From Caproiciproducens galactitolivorans (GTDB taxonomy: Bacteria; Bacillota; Clostridia; Oscillospirales; Acutalibacteraceae): a DNA stretch of 64,000 bases. Shown one piece after another: positions 27,685 to 36,077 of this stretch; the first letter of the stretch is position 1, and each line of letters opens with the position of its first letter. A program made the position numbers and the translations under genes. The stretch spans positions 143,614-207,613 of the forward strand of contig NZ_JAPOHA010000005.1 in NCBI RefSeq assembly GCF_026672255.1. Reading direction: 5' to 3'. The notes under the pieces were generated by a model that was not told the DNA's origin, did no database searches, and saw nothing but the letters and a program-made list of their open reading frames with translations.

Positions 27685-28106
27685 AAATACTGGCCGTTGA
27701 TTTGGGCCTTGCCCGTACGGGCCTTGCCGTCTGTGATGAAAGCGAAATCCTGGCTTCTCCCGCGGGCGTGATCAGCGAGCGGAACCGGGAGCGCCTTGCA
27801 CAGGCGATCGCCGCGCGCGCAAAAGAAGAGGCGGTGAAGTGCATTGTGGTCGGTCTGCCCCGCAATATGGACGGCAGCGAGGGGGAGAGCGCCCAAAATG
27901 CGCGCGCCTTTGCGGAACTGCTGAAAACGCAGGTTTCCGTTCCGGTGGAAATGCGCGACGAGCGCGGTACCACGATTACGGCACATGGTCTTCTGAACGA
28001 CACCGATACGCGTGGGAAAAAGCGCAAAGCGGTCGTGGACGCGGTTGCCGCGACCATTATTTTGCAGGATTACCTGAATTTCCGTAAAAATCGAAAAAAC
28101 GATTAA
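27681..28106 (+). CDS. ruvX: Holliday junction resolvase-like protein RuvX/YqgF
   Basis: A 141-residue RNase H-fold nuclease, essential in many bacteria and linked to rRNA processing and Holliday junctions. It has ILAVDLGLARTGLAVCDE (first Asp), VVGLPRNMDGSEG, MRDERGTT (Glu region) and the C-terminal DAVAATIILQDYL. ATG 27681 follows GGAGGG and overlaps the preceding stop. An upstream in-frame start would lie inside the phosphatase gene. Confidence 0.93.
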   Translation: MKILAVDLGLARTGLAVCDESEILASPAGVISERNRERLAQAIAARAKEEAVKCIVVGLPRNMDGSEGESAQNARAFAELLKTQVSVPVEMRDERGTTITAHGLLNDTDTRGKKRKAVVDAVAATIILQDYLNFRKNRKND

Positions 28107-28135
28107 AAGGCGCCGGATTCCTCCGGCGCCTTTTT
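28107..28135. terminator. Terminator between ruvX and degV
   Basis: AAGGCGCCGGA pairs with TCCGGCGCCTT around TTCC, followed by Ts on the plus strand and preceded by As, so it can serve both convergent genes. Confidence 0.9.
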
Positions 28136-28151
28136 GATCGGGTTATAAAAT

Positions 28152-29027
28152 TTAATCGCGGTTCTTCCCAAGATAGAACAGGGCAATGGTACCCGGGCCG
28201 GAATGCGTTCCGATGACGGGGCCGATCGGGTTGATTTCAATCGATTTCACATGGAAGATTTTCCGAACCTGTTTCGCTATGTATTCCGCGTCCTCCGGAG
28301 AATCGCCGTGGCTGACGAAGATCATCTGCTTTTCGGGTTCTTCCGCCGCAAGCTCCATATGATGAATCAGCGCGTCCAGCGACTGCCGGCGGCCTCGAAT
28401 CTTTTCAACCGGAATCAGGTGTCCTTCGCTGTCAACGTGCAGCACGGGCTTAATCCCGAGCATTGTGCCGACCAATGCCGCCGCGCCGGAAACCCGCCCG
28501 CCGCGTTTTAAATGGTTCAGGTCGTCAACCGTGAACCAGTGCGCCAAGCGGCCTCTGTTTTCCGTCAGCCAGTCGCGTACTTCCACAATGGAAGCGCCTT
28601 TTTTGCGCATTTGTGCCGCGTGATACACCAAAAGTCCCTCGCCCATGGAAGCGGCCAGCGAGTCGACGGCGAAGACCTTCCGGTCGGGATATTTTTCCGA
28701 AAGCTCCTCCGCAGTCAGACGTGCGTTGTTGAAAGTACCGCTCAGCCCGGAGGAAAATCCGATGTATATTACATCCCGCCCCGACTGTAAAACCGGTTCG
28801 AAATATTCGGTGAAGGTTGCGGGGGTGATTTGGTTTGTGGTGGAAGTTTCCCCGCCGCGCAGGCGCTCGTAAAAGTCGTGGGAGGACAGTTCACGTTCGT
28901 CCGGGTAATTGATGTAGGATACGTCCCCAATGGTAAAAGTCATCGGAATTACCTGAACATCCAGTTCTTCTATGAGTTTTGGGGAAAGATCCGCTGTAGA
29001 ATCCGTTATAATTTCATATTCATTCAT
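28152..29027 (-). CDS. DegV family fatty-acid-binding protein
   Basis: DegV proteins bind single fatty acids; some (FakB) present them to the FakA kinase. The 291-residue protein has the typical start EYEIITDSTADLSPKLIEEL, then TTNQITPATFTEYFEPVL, IGFSSGLSGTFNNARL and the C-terminal IGPVIGTHSGPGTIALFYLG. AAGGGAGAAG precedes the ATG. No FakA gene is near. Confidence 0.92.
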   Translation of the reverse strand: MNEYEIITDSTADLSPKLIEELDVQVIPMTFTIGDVSYINYPDERELSSHDFYERLRGGETSTTNQITPATFTEYFEPVLQSGRDVIYIGFSSGLSGTFNNARLTAEELSEKYPDRKVFAVDSLAASMGEGLLVYHAAQMRKKGASIVEVRDWLTENRGRLAHWFTVDDLNHLKRGGRVSGAAALVGTMLGIKPVLHVDSEGHLIPVEKIRGRRQSLDALIHHMELAAEEPEKQMIFVSHGDSPEDAEYIAKQVRKIFHVKSIEINPIGPVIGTHSGPGTIALFYLGKNRD

Positions 29028-29226
29028 TTTATCTTCTCCCTTCTAATGGAAAATTATATCGTAATCGCTCACAAGTGTATAGCGACAAAATTCCGGGACT
29101 GTCTTAGGAAACCGCTGATTTTCTTCGAAACAGGGATCGGACGGCTTGCTTTTTGCCAGTACCGAACGAAAAATCATGTCGGCCTTCCGCATCGTCATTC
29201 CATCCGCAATTCCTTAGGCAAAGAAA

Positions 29227-29251
29227 AAGCTTCTGAAAATCAGAAGCTTTA
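29227..29251 (-). terminator. Terminator of the structured RNA
   Basis: AAAGCTTCTGA and TCAGAAGCTTT form an 11-bp stem around three bases. On the minus strand it runs into TTTCTTT. Confidence 0.85.
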
Positions 29252-29455
29252 CTGTTTTTTATTAATCCCGCCTGGCCGTAATGTGCTGAAATAACCTGCT
29301 ACCGTTAAGCAGGTGGGTGCCAGCCCAATGGTTTCATACTCCCTTCATCCGGCAAAAGCCGGGAGGTCTGAAGTCCGCCACCGGAGCGTATGCTCCCGAT
29401 TTAAATATTGTAGGGTTATTTTGCAACGGTCCGCGCACCAGGCAGGGTGAAAGCG
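29227..29455 (-). ncRNA. Structured non-coding RNA, 6S RNA-like
   Basis: Between the DUF1292 gene and degV lies about 200 bp without a gene but with strong RNA structure when read on the minus strand. The ends pair (CCCTGCCTGG near 29447 with CCAGGCGGG near 29268, plus an inner ACCGT/ACGG pair). An open interior follows, containing three hairpins: GGAGCATACGCTCC, a CTCCC/GGGAG stem with an inner CCGGC/GCCGG-like helix, and ACCTGCT/AGCAGGT. The transcript would end at the hairpin 29227-29251. A closing stem with a large open centre fits 6S RNA, but I cannot run a covariance model. The 5' end is estimated. Confidence 0.55.
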
Positions 29456-29463
29456 TCCACTAT

Positions 29464-29778
29464 TTATTCGTCGTCGGTTTCTTCGGAATCGTAGAGCTCC
29501 TCGAAGCGGCTTTCAAAAAGTTCAGCCAGCTTATCAAGCAGTTCTTCGTCTTCGACTTCGGCAAGCTGCTGCTCGCCGTTCTCGTCGATCGCTTCAAAGA
29601 TATAGTAGGTGCCCTCCGCGTCAACTTTATCCTGCGGATCCTCAAATGTCGGCAATAACGCATAGAAACAGCCGTCGTCGTTATCGATTACGTCCAAGAC
29701 TTCAAACTCGTGCTCTTCGCCCTCGTCGTCAACCAGGGTAATTAAATCCGCACCGTATTCGTCGTTCACAGGGGTCAT
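29464..29778 (-). CDS. DUF1292 family protein (YrzB-like)
   Basis: A very acidic 104-residue protein beginning with ITLVDDEGEEHEFEVLDVI, then CFYALLPTFEDPQDK, and ending in a Glu/Asp-rich tail. DUF1292 proteins are common near ruvX in Firmicutes; their function is unknown. Here ruvX is close by but on the other strand, with degV and the structured RNA between. GGAGATGA precedes the ATG. Confidence 0.85.
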   Translation of the reverse strand: MTPVNDEYGADLITLVDDEGEEHEFEVLDVIDNDDGCFYALLPTFEDPQDKVDAEGTYYIFEAIDENGEQQLAEVEDEELLDKLAELFESRFEELYDSEETDDE

Positions 29779-29893
29779 CTCCTCATGATTAATTTGTCTA
29801 TAGCTATTCTACCTTGCCGGCTTGTCGAAGTCAACAGGAAAATTAAGATACAAAAGAATAAATAAAAAATTATAGATTTATTTTAAAAAACTA

Positions 29894-29921
29894 TTGACTT
29901 TTACTACAAATAGGCTATAAT
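29894..29921 (+). promoter_or_regulatory. Strong promoter facing an ORF-less region
   Basis: TTGACT (29894-29899) and TATAAT (29916-29921) with a 16-base spacer read to the right. No convincing gene follows until 30718, and a terminator lies at 30453. Confidence 0.75.
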
Positions 29922-30049
29922 GTAATCAGGATCAAGACAGGGATGATTTTCATAGACGGCGCAAAAGAAACTGCAAATTAAGGTGGCATCACAAAAATGA
30001 TGCCATGGAAAAGCAGAGGAAGGAGCGCCGGAAAAATCAATCAGATTGA

Positions 30050-30377
30050 AAGGGGTGGGTCCAATGGGCGATGAACCGTCATCGGAAACGCAGCTTCCAG
30101 TTCGTTGGGCGCAACGATAATTTCCTGCACAGCGCAAATGTAAAGCATAATGTCCTGGGATCATTGAGAAATATCGAAATAGAGTAACAAAAAACGTGAA
30201 AAGGAATGAGTCCAAAGAACAGGTTATTTTTGGGAACTGTTTCATCATGAAAAAGGGAAAATCATTCGGCGTTCAAAATGCAATACATACGTTAGGGTCT
30301 TGGCGACACGATTTTGCAACCCATGTTTTGCTTTCTTAAAAGCAGTTCGATTCGAACATTTAAGGGGTGAGTCCAAA
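30050..30377 (+). repeat. Three spaced copies of a 15-base motif in an ORF-less transcript
   Basis: AAGGGGTGGGTCCAA (30050), AAGGAATGAGTCCAA (30201) and AAGGGGTGAGTCCAA (30362) are spaced by about 151 and 161 bases. AACGCAGCT follows the first and third copies (30087 and 30389). All lie between the promoter at 29894 and the terminator at 30453. They could be RNA modules or ribosome-binding sites of tiny ORFs. Confidence 0.6.
30091..30339 (+). pseudogene. Decayed tyrosine recombinase fragment (candidate)
   Basis: In one frame (codons starting at 30061) the translation contains stop codons, but ends with WRHDFATHVLLS and TAA at 30337-30339. This matches the catalytic box LRHxFATHLL of phage/integron-type tyrosine recombinases. 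Upstream in the same frame are FGVQNAIHT, and near 30106 RWAQR-stop-FPAQRK, which recall the W-Q-x-x-FPAxR and VQxAV stretches of integron-like integrases. With two stops and a short length it would be a remnant. The match rests on short motifs only. Confidence 0.35.
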
Positions 30378-30452
30378 ATACAATTAAGAACGCAGCTCTA
30401 ACAAAAAATGAAATTGGTGGTTCCGATGTTTCTTTAAAGAATAATTGATTCG

Positions 30453-30483
30453 GGCTCCGGCAGGTTTGCCGGAGCCTTTTTTA
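30453..30483 (+). terminator. Terminator of the ORF-less transcription unit
   Basis: GGCTCCGGCA and TGCCGGAGCC form a perfect ten-base stem around GGTT, followed by six Ts. Confidence 0.92.
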
Positions 30484-30717
30484 TATTTGAATCGGCATAC
30501 AACTAATGTGGTGTTAAAAAGCAGTTTTTATACCCCCAGTATATGTTTTCCCGCATGAATTTGTTCATATCGAATGAAATTTTTTCGTTTTATTCCGGAT
30601 CGCTAATTTCCCCTAAAAAAGCGGCTGGGAATTTGTTGACTAATTTTACGGGATAAGTCTGTTAAAGGCCGGATAACTATGTTAAGATAAAGGAAATGCG
30701 ATAAAAGATGTGATAAT

Positions 30718-32112
30718 GTGACAAAAACCGAGTTTCTAACAAAAACAGACCGATTTCTCGACAAATATTTTTCGGGAGAATCGATCAGTTATCATAAAGT
30801 AATTTCAATTATCCTTCCCATATTAGTCGATCAGGCATTTATTATTTGCCTGAGCCTGCTCAATACCGCAATGATCAGTTCCTCCGGCGTGGCGGCGGTC
30901 AGCGCGGTAAACATGGTGGATTCTTTAAATATATTCCTGATCAATGTTTTTATTGCCGTTGCGACAGGTGGAACCGTTGTGGTTGCGCAGTACCGGGGAA
31001 ACGGCAACGACGCCATGGTGTCGAAGGCGGCGGCCAATTCGCTGTCTTCCGTTTTTCTTCTGGCGTTTTTCATCAGTGCGCTGGTTGCGGTTTTACATAT
31101 CCCGACGTTAAACCTTCTGTTCGGGAAAGCGGACGCCGAAGTTTTCGATAATGCCAAAATTTATCTGCTCGGAAGCTGCCTGTCGTACTGCGGCATCGCG
31201 ACGGAGGAAGCGGTCTGCGGCGCTCTTCGCGGGGTGGGCGAAACAAAATCCTCGCTTCGGCTTTCCCTTACCATGAATCTTTGCTATGTGATTCTGAACT
31301 TCGTATTTATTACCGTTTTGCATATGGGTGTTTTGGGGATGGTCATTTCCCTGAATATCGCCCGTTACGTAGGCGCCGGCTACTCGATTTATTACCTGCT
31401 GAGGGGCGACACCACCCTGCATTTTAAAGTGAAAGATGCCCTGCATGTCAGCGTATCCATGCTGAAACGCATTTTCTTCATCGGTATCCCGTTTGCCGCC
31501 GAGCAGATGTTTTTTAACGGTGGAAAAATCCTGACGCAGACCTTTATCGTTCAGCTCGGCGTTTATGCCATGGACATCAACGCGATCTGCAACTCCCTTG
31601 CCGGTCTTTTCCAGATTCCGGCCAACGCCCTGCTTCTGACGATGGTTACGGTGGTCGGCCAGTGTATGGGCCGGCGGGATGTTCAGGACGCGCGAAAGTT
31701 TATCCGGTCGTTCCTTTGGCTGTCGTCGATTTCCTTTGCGGTTACCATGCTGCTGATTATGCCGTTTATACGGCCCCTTCTGGGCCTGTTCCATCCGCCG
31801 GAGGCCGTTGTTCCCACGATCGTTCAGATCATGTGGATTACTACGCTGGCGAATATACCAGTATGGTCCATCAGCTTTTTAACCCCTGCCGCCCTCCGTG
31901 CCGCGGGTGATTCGAAATTTACTTCCATTTCCTCCATGCTTTCCATGTGGCTGTTCCGCGTGGTGCTGGGGTATGTTTTAGGCATTATGCTTCCGTTCGG
32001 GATTGTCGGCGTTTGGGTCGCCATGATCTGCGAATGGGGCGTGCGCGGTGCGATTTTTATTGTACGGTTCCGGGGCGATAAATGGTACCAGCATCATCTG
32101 ATCGATAATTAA
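30718..32112 (+). CDS. MATE family multidrug/efflux transporter
   Basis: A 464-residue membrane protein with about twelve hydrophobic segments and the MATE/NorM layout: ILPILVDQAFIICLSLLNTA near residue 30, ATGGTVVVAQYRGNGN near 82, and the second half with MVTVVGQCMGRRD near 303. MATE proteins export drugs or metabolites using a Na+ or H+ gradient; the substrate is unknown. The GTG start at 30718 has only a weak ribosome-binding site, and the next in-frame ATG would cut the first helix. Two imperfect 20-bp tandem repeats lie at 30651-30690, just before it. Confidence 0.9.
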   Translation: MTKTEFLTKTDRFLDKYFSGESISYHKVISIILPILVDQAFIICLSLLNTAMISSSGVAAVSAVNMVDSLNIFLINVFIAVATGGTVVVAQYRGNGNDAMVSKAAANSLSSVFLLAFFISALVAVLHIPTLNLLFGKADAEVFDNAKIYLLGSCLSYCGIATEEAVCGALRGVGETKSSLRLSLTMNLCYVILNFVFITVLHMGVLGMVISLNIARYVGAGYSIYYLLRGDTTLHFKVKDALHVSVSMLKRIFFIGIPFAAEQMFFNGGKILTQTFIVQLGVYAMDINAICNSLAGLFQIPANALLLTMVTVVGQCMGRRDVQDARKFIRSFLWLSSISFAVTMLLIMPFIRPLLGLFHPPEAVVPTIVQIMWITTLANIPVWSISFLTPAALRAAGDSKFTSISSMLSMWLFRVVLGYVLGIMLPFGIVGVWVAMICEWGVRGAIFIVRFRGDKWYQHHLIDN

Positions 32113-32393
32113 TCTTCTCTATAGAAAGGGCGCGGTGTTTTACCGCCCCCTCAGTCTCTCGAAAATGTGACTTTACGAAAACCATGTGAATTGAAAGTTT
32201 TGATTAAACTTTTTCAAAAGTTTGCAGGATTTGGGGTGCCCCAAGCGTTGCCTTTGCTTTCAAAAAGCACAGGAAGGGGAGAACGAGAACAATCCGGCGG
32301 GCTGTTCCCGTACGGGGAAACCCTCGCAGGGGATTCCCCGAAGAAGATCCTGCGCTGTTTGCCAAATCGCATATACTTTATTAACACTCTGAG
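32113..32393 (+). other. Gene-free, inverted-repeat-rich stretch
   Basis: No gene is seen. The stretch contains AAACTTTT-TC-AAAAGTTT near 32204, TTGGGG-TG-CCCCAA at 32231-32244, and GTTCCC-GTAC-GGGGAAAC near 32308. GCAGGAT (32224-32230) also pairs with ATCCTGC (32347-32353), which could close the whole segment as one folded unit. This looks like an interspersed, hairpin-forming intergenic repeat, but a second copy is not in the window. Confidence 0.45.
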
Positions 32394-32419
32394 GCCGCGG
32401 TGTTTACCGCGGCTTTTTT
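32394..32419 (+). terminator. Terminator downstream of the MATE gene
   Basis: GCCGCGGT and ACCGCGGC form a perfect stem around GTTT, followed by six Ts. It lies 280 bp after the MATE stop, after the hairpin-rich stretch. Confidence 0.88.
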
Positions 32420-32449
32420 GATTTAAACCCTTCTGCGGCCGATGCATCC

Positions 32450-32488
32450 CGAAACGAATCATGAAATTCCTCTATCCGATTCGTTTCG
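32450..32488. repeat. 11-bp inverted repeat of unknown role
   Basis: CGAAACGAATC (32450-32460) and GATTCGTTTCG (32478-32488) are perfect inverted repeats with a 17-base gap. The next 210 bp, up to the maltodextrin promoter, are G+C-rich with short complementary runs but no gene. Confidence 0.6.
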
Positions 32489-32705
32489 CACCGGGGGAGT
32501 GATAAGGAGTTCGGGTTCGGTTAGGGGCGCAATTCTGCCTCAAGGGTGCTGCCGGTTACAAGGGGAAATTCCCGAATCCAAGAATTCTGTCCCGGCAAGC
32601 CTTGGCAGGACGGGTTCCGAAATAGGGGTATATTTTATAGGATATACAGTCATAATTGGTTTATAAGATTATGACAAAAATATTTAAATATTATAAAGTA
32701 ATCTA

Positions 32706-32778
32706 TTGATATTTCGAATGACTTATGCTAATATACAGATATGGAAACGTTACCGATAAGGTTACCGAAAACGGTGCC
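32706..32778 (+). promoter_or_regulatory. Promoter and probable LacI-type operator of the maltodextrin operon
   Basis: TTGATA (32706-32711) and TAATAT (32729-32734) have a 17-base spacer. At the expected start point lies ATGGAAACGTTACC (32741 on), which matches the catabolite-responsive/LacI-family operator pattern. GTTACCGA is then repeated at 32749 and 32761, followed by ACGGTGCCGG. Likely regulators are the LacI protein at 37659 and/or CcpA (inference). Confidence 0.65.
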
Positions 32779-32835
32779 GGTTAGTATTTGTAGTACAGGA
32801 ACGTATTTCAGAATCAATTGAAAGAAGGAGACGGC

Positions 32836-34218
32836 ATGAAAGGGTTTAAAAAATTAATCGCGCTGACACTCGCACTGGCTTCTTTATCCAGCGTTGCAGT
32901 TGGATGCAGCCAGTCAGGAACATCTTCGACGGCGTCTGCATCGAAGGCACCGGCGGCATCTACGGGAAAGGCTTCTTCCGGCGAAATTTATTATTTGAAT
33001 TTCAAGCCCGAAATTGCGGATGTCTACCAGAAAATAAGCGACGCCTACAAGCAGGAGACCGGCGTAACTTTAAAGGTGGAAACCGCAGCAGCCGGCACAT
33101 ACGAGCAAACCTTGAAATCGGCAATGGCGAAAGCCGACGCCCCGGTTCTTTTCCAGATTAACGGGCCGAAAGGCTATATAAACTGGAAAGATTACTGCGC
33201 GGATCTGAAGGATACGGAATTGTATAAGCATCTCACCGACAAAACCATGGCTGTTACCGACGGCGACGGCGTTTACGGTATTCCGTATGTTGTAGAGGGC
33301 TACGGCATTATTTATAACAATGCCATTATGCAGAAATACTTTGCCCTCAGCGGCGCAAAAGCAAAGTCCATGGACGAAATCAACAATTTCGCTAAATTAA
33401 AGGAAGTTGCTGAGGATATGACCGCAAAGAAGGGCCAGCTCGGCATCAAGGGCGTGTTCTCCTCCACTTCTCTGAAGCACGGCGAAGACTGGCGCTGGCA
33501 GACGCACCTTGCCAATCTTCCGGTTTACTATGAATTCAAGGACAATAAAATCGATCTGAAGAGCGACGCAACCAAGGAAGTTAAGTTCCAGTATGCGGAC
33601 AATTTCAAGAATATCTTTGATCTTTATCTGAAAAACTCCGTTACCGTTCCCAAAATGTTGGGAAGCAAGAGCGTCGACGATTCCATGGCGGAATTTGCAT
33701 TGGGGCAGTCCGCAATGGTTCAAAACGGCAACTGGGCGTGGAGCCAGATTTCTGGCGTTGACGGAAACGTTGTAAAAGAAAGCGATATCAAATTCCTGCC
33801 GATTTACACCGGTATGAAGGACGAAGAAAAGCAGTCCATCTGCATCGGCACCGAAAACTTCTTCGCGATTAACAAAAAGGCGCCCGCAGACCAGCAGAAG
33901 CTCGCAGCCGACTTCATCAACTGGCTGTATACGAGCGATAAAGGCAAGGCCTTTGTAACGAACGACCTGAAATTCATTGCACCTTTCGATACCTTTAAGG
34001 ATAATGAAAAACCGACCGATCCGCTTGCCAAGGAAGTTATCCGCTATATGAGCGATACCAAGCTGACGAATGTGCCGTGGAACTTTACCGTGTTCCCGAG
34101 CCAGACCTTTAAGGATAATTTCGGCGCGGCACTGCTCCAGTATGCGCAGGGCACCAAGCAGTGGAACGACGTTACGAAGCAGTTTGTTGAACAGTGGAAA
34201 TCGGAGAGCGGTAAATAA
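32836..34218 (+). CDS. Maltodextrin-type ABC transporter substrate-binding lipoprotein
   Basis: A 460-residue extracellular lipoprotein with the signal peptide MKGFKKLIALTLALASLSS and lipobox VAVGC. A Ser/Ala-rich linker and a family 1 solute-binding fold follow (GDGVYGIPYVVEGYGIIYNN, and the C-terminal VPWNFTVFPSQTFKDNF). The ATG at 32836 follows AAGAAGGAG; an upstream in-frame TTG is not used. Two permeases, malQ and a LacI regulator follow, so maltose or malto-oligosaccharides are the likely ligands (context). No ATPase gene is present, so a shared MsiK/UgpC-type ATPase is presumably encoded elsewhere. Confidence 0.85.
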   Translation: MKGFKKLIALTLALASLSSVAVGCSQSGTSSTASASKAPAASTGKASSGEIYYLNFKPEIADVYQKISDAYKQETGVTLKVETAAAGTYEQTLKSAMAKADAPVLFQINGPKGYINWKDYCADLKDTELYKHLTDKTMAVTDGDGVYGIPYVVEGYGIIYNNAIMQKYFALSGAKAKSMDEINNFAKLKEVAEDMTAKKGQLGIKGVFSSTSLKHGEDWRWQTHLANLPVYYEFKDNKIDLKSDATKEVKFQYADNFKNIFDLYLKNSVTVPKMLGSKSVDDSMAEFALGQSAMVQNGNWAWSQISGVDGNVVKESDIKFLPIYTGMKDEEKQSICIGTENFFAINKKAPADQQKLAADFINWLYTSDKGKAFVTNDLKFIAPFDTFKDNEKPTDPLAKEVIRYMSDTKLTNVPWNFTVFPSQTFKDNFGAALLQYAQGTKQWNDVTKQFVEQWKSESGK

Positions 34219-34236
34219 TTTTACCCTGTTAGAAGA

Positions 34237-34271
34237 AATCCCCCGCGCTGTGCGGTACGGCGCGGGGGGAT
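34237..34271 (+). other. Strong hairpin between binding-protein and permease genes
   Basis: AATCCCCCGCGC and GCGCGGGGGATT form a 12-bp stem with an 11-base loop. It is followed by As, not Ts, so it is more likely an mRNA-stabilising or attenuating hairpin that keeps binding-protein message above permease message. Confidence 0.7.
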
Positions 34272-34335
34272 TAAAAAATCGTGAGTGTGTTAATAAGGAC
34301 TCACTCATTTTTTTCATTCGAAACGAGGAGCGGCT

Positions 34336-35181
34336 ATGCAAAAAACATTAAAAAAATATTTCGCATTCTTTACCCTTCCGACGGTTTTGGCGTTCATTAC
34401 CGTGTTCCTGATTCCGTTTGTGTTCGGTGTTTATCTGTCATTTACCAAGTTCAACACGGTAAACGACGCGCAGTGGGTGGGGTTCAGCAATTATATCCGC
34501 GCTTTTACCGAAGACCGGGACTTTCTGAACGCTTTGTTTTTTACCGTAAAGTTTGCCATCGTTTCGGTGGTTCTCATCAACGTGTTTGCGTTCATGCTGG
34601 CTCTTCTGCTCACCCGGAAAATCCGCGGAACGAACGTTTTCCGCACAGTCTTTTTCATGCCGGACTTAATCGGCGGAATTGTACTGGGTTATATCTGGCA
34701 GCTGATCATCAACGGTTTTCTGGCTGCTTTTAACGTGGATATTACATTCAGCGCGACCTACGGCTACTGGGGCCTGATGATTTTAATGAACTGGCAGCTG
34801 ATCGGCTATATGATGATTATCTATATCGCCGGTATTCAGAATATTCCCCCCGAATTAATCGAAGCGGCGGAGATTGACGGCGCAAACTCCTGGCAGGTAC
34901 TGAAAAGCGTGACCGTTCCGATGGTTATGCCGTCCATTACCATTTGCACTTTCCTGACCCTGACGAATTCCTTTAAACTTTTCGACCAGAACCTTGCACT
35001 TACCGCCGGTGCGCCGGGAAAGGAATCCGCAATGCTCGCAATGGATATTTTCAATACATTCTATGGCCGGCAGGGGTATGAAGGCGTCGGCCAGGCGAAA
35101 GCGGTCGTGTTCTTTATCATCGTAGCGCTGATCGCATACCTGCATCTGCGCCTTACCAGAAGCAAGGAGGTTGAAAACTGA
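34336..35181 (+). CDS. Sugar ABC transporter permease (MalF-type)
   Basis: A 281-residue inner-membrane permease with six hydrophobic segments and the EAA loop (PPELIEAAEIDGANSWQVLKSVTVPMVMP near residue 170) that docks with the ATPase. GAGGAGCGG precedes the ATG. It overlaps the next permease by one base and partners with it and with the binding protein before it. Confidence 0.9.
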   Translation: MQKTLKKYFAFFTLPTVLAFITVFLIPFVFGVYLSFTKFNTVNDAQWVGFSNYIRAFTEDRDFLNALFFTVKFAIVSVVLINVFAFMLALLLTRKIRGTNVFRTVFFMPDLIGGIVLGYIWQLIINGFLAAFNVDITFSATYGYWGLMILMNWQLIGYMMIIYIAGIQNIPPELIEAAEIDGANSWQVLKSVTVPMVMPSITICTFLTLTNSFKLFDQNLALTAGAPGKESAMLAMDIFNTFYGRQGYEGVGQAKAVVFFIIVALIAYLHLRLTRSKEVEN

Positions 35182-36017
35182 TGGAAGCGAAACGCAAAAT
35201 AGCAAATAACGTCGTTTTCGTAGTATTGTTTATTTTATCGGTTGCCTTTCTTGCACCAATTTTTATCGTTTTAATGAACTCCTTTAAAGGCAGGTTCTTT
35301 ATCTCCGAAGCGCCGTTCGCTTTGCCGAACAGCCAGACCTTTGTTGGCCTTAAAAACTATACGATCGGGCTTGCTAAGACCGGATTTCTTCAGGCCTTCG
35401 GTTATTCCCTGTTTATTACAGTCGGTTCCGTTGCGGTAATCGTGCTGTTTACCTCCATGACGGCGTGGTATATCACCCGGGTAAAATCCCGGTACACGTC
35501 TATCATTTATTACCTTCTGGTTTTCTCCATGATCGTACCGTTCCAAATGGTGATGTATACCATGGCTAAAATGGCGAATGTTTTAAAACTCGATTCGCCG
35601 GCCGGGCTTTTGGTAATCTATCTTGGATTCGGCGCGGGTCTGTCGACCTTTATGTTCAGCGGCTTTATCAAAGGGATACCGCTGGAAATTGAAGAAGCGG
35701 CCACCATCGACGGCTGCAACCCGATCCAGACGTTTTTCCTCGTGGTGTTTCCCATTCTGAAACCGGTTGCCATTACGGTTGCCATTCTGAATGCAATGTG
35801 GATTTGGAACGACTATCTGCTGCCCCTGCTTGTAATTGGGAACAAATACAAAACCATTCCCATCGCGATACAATATTTGCAGGGCGGATACGGAAGCCGC
35901 GACATGGGCGCCATGATGGCTATGCTGATTCTGGCGATTGTTCCGGTCGTTGTTTTTTACATGGCCTGCCAGAAATATATTGTCAAGGGCGTGGTTGCCG
36001 GAGCGGTCAAGGGATAA
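35181..36017 (+). CDS. Sugar ABC transporter permease (MalG-type)
   Basis: A 278-residue permease with six hydrophobic segments and the EAA loop IPLEIEEAATIDGCNPIQTF near residue 170. The start overlaps the preceding stop (TGATGG), so the two permeases are translated together. It is the second channel half of the maltodextrin-type importer. Confidence 0.9.
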   Translation: MEAKRKIANNVVFVVLFILSVAFLAPIFIVLMNSFKGRFFISEAPFALPNSQTFVGLKNYTIGLAKTGFLQAFGYSLFITVGSVAVIVLFTSMTAWYITRVKSRYTSIIYYLLVFSMIVPFQMVMYTMAKMANVLKLDSPAGLLVIYLGFGAGLSTFMFSGFIKGIPLEIEEAATIDGCNPIQTFFLVVFPILKPVAITVAILNAMWIWNDYLLPLLVIGNKYKTIPIAIQYLQGGYGSRDMGAMMAMLILAIVPVVVFYMACQKYIVKGVVAGAVKG

Positions 36018-36077
36018 TCGATGTATGAAAATAGTATGGTGTGTTTTTTTGAATTTGCGTGAAAGAAGTGGTAAGGA

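Noticed and set aside
32490..32600. A T-box or cobalamin-riboswitch-like leader before the maltodextrin promoter
   Set aside because: Only fragments of the consensus are present, no terminator or anti-terminator follows, and the region lies upstream of the promoter rather than in the transcript.
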